From NCBI GenBank assembly GCA_013396525.1, contig VWYX01000794.1, forward strand, positions 62,001-126,000: DNA of 64,000 bases, in the 5' to 3' direction. This DNA comes from Chaetorhynchus papuensis (taxonomy: Eukaryota; Chordata; Aves; Passeriformes; Rhipiduridae). This document shows positions 63,404 to 64,000 of the stretch, one piece after another. Position numbers and translations under genes: made by a program. Positions within the stretch are counted from its first letter, which is position 1. Every line of letters starts with the position of its first letter. The notes under the pieces are model-generated. The model was given only the letters and a program-made list of their open reading frames with translations. It did not search any database and was not told the origin of the DNA.

Positions 63404-63500
63404 GGACACTTGTATTCCAGGGTGAAGATTCCCCTTTTTTCTGTGTACAAAATACAAGCAGAAGAGGGTAAGGAGCATTAATCCTGGAATACAAGTGTCC
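63404..63500. repeat. Perfect 18 bp inverted repeat with 61 bp loop
   Basis: The arm ggacacttgtattccagg (63404-63421) is matched by its exact reverse complement cctggaatacaagtgtcc (63483-63500). Partial similarity continues outside the arms (taactcctta against aatcctgttg read from the other strand). In addition, ctccttac at 63394-63401 is complementary to gtaaggag inside the loop. No transposon family is recognised. Confidence 0.85.
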
Positions 63501-64000
63501 CAACAGGATTAGCGTAGCCATTAATGTCTCTGTAGACAAACCTGAGAGGAAAGAGAGAGTTAAAGCAGTCTGCATTCCCTTAATTTTCTTTTTAAAGCTC
63601 AGAACACTCACTGCCATGCCCGAGGCTAAGTTCAGAGTTGAGGGATGCTTCATTGTGAGTGTTTTTCTGTACCTGCCATTTATTGCCCCCTCACAAAGAG
63701 GTGTCACACCCAAAATCTGCAGCAGGCTGTTCACCTGTCCCGGTCACAGGCTCTGCTGGAAGGGAGTGTTTGCTCTCAGGTGGGGTAAGACGAGATCTGT
63801 GCTGCCTCACTTCCAGAGCTTGGGGTTATTTAGCATGTACAGTCATTCCCAACTTGCTTTTTTTGTTTTGCTCATCAGTGCAGACGTGTTCTTAAGGACA
63901 GAAATCACAGTGGCCTGAATAAGAAGGAAGCTGCTGACAGCTTTACTGCTCTCTTTTAATTACTGTTATTCTCTGCGAGCAGTCTGGCTTTTCCAAAAGT

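Larger units (their letters stand above)
28933..64000 (+). other. AFG2A: AFG2A intron, at least 35 kb, phase 0, 3' end outside window
   Basis: From donor gtacaa to the window end I found no sequence encoding the expected next segment (ALMRPGRIDRIIYVPLPDA or variants) in any frame. The protein still lacks roughly the last 120 residues of the family length. Contents: CR1 fragments at 38790-39245 and 49622-49745, microsatellites at 34491-34520 and 47204-47291, a cluster of A tracts near 45958-46154, a pyrimidine/purine switch at 56032-56215, an 18 bp inverted repeat at 63404-63500, and several high-complexity stretches that might be conserved non-coding elements. The rest is T-rich, unremarkable intron sequence. 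The alternative that the next exon is present but diverged or unseen cannot be excluded without a translated search. Confidence 0.7.

Overview
This window is vertebrate nuclear DNA, most likely from a bird. It holds short exons with GT-AG splice sites separated by kilobase-scale introns. Its interspersed repeats are CR1 LINE fragments, and one keeps the avian CR1 3' end: the gggt-type bottom-strand counterpart of a gttgcccagagaag block, a block ending in atctttaagg, and the attctgtgattcta tail. There are no bacterial-style operons, no CRISPR array, and no tRNA or rRNA gene that I could recognise. I cannot tell the species from the sequence.

The only protein-coding gene I can support is on the + strand. 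It is an internal piece of AFG2A (SPATA5), an AAA+ ATPase with two ATPase domains. Five consecutive coding exons lie at 937-1091, 5239-5448, 16659-16712, 17109-17188 and 28806-28932. They total 626 bp, about 208 codons. They splice in one open frame with compatible phases. They encode the linker before the second ATPase domain (D2) and most of D2 itself: Walker A GPPGCSKT, the pore-loop region (MNKYVGESERAVRE), Walker B (ILFFDEIDAL) and the sensor-1 Asn (AATNRPD). The 5' part of the gene (N domain and D1) lies upstream of base 1. The last part (RPGR arginine-finger segment, sensor-2 region and C-terminus) should lie beyond base 64000, because I found no exon for it in the last 35 kb.

Layout: 1-936 is intron; 937-5448 holds two exons and a 4.1 kb intron; 5449-16658 is an 11.2 kb intron with a clear CR1 3' end at 11760-12171; 16659-17188 holds two exons around a 396 bp intron; 17189-28805 is an 11.6 kb intron with a GC-rich, G-run segment near 26 kb; 28806-28932 is the last exon seen; 28933-64000 is one intron of at least 35 kb. 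That last intron contains an old CR1 fragment at 38790-39245, a CR1 tail at 49622-49745, a paired TG microsatellite at 47204-47291, a polypyrimidine/polypurine switch at 56032-56215 and an 18 bp perfect inverted repeat at 63404-63500.

I did not find a new biological system. The observations worth checking are structural DNA motifs, possible conserved non-coding elements, old repeat fragments and the very long exon-free intron. Most are scored low.
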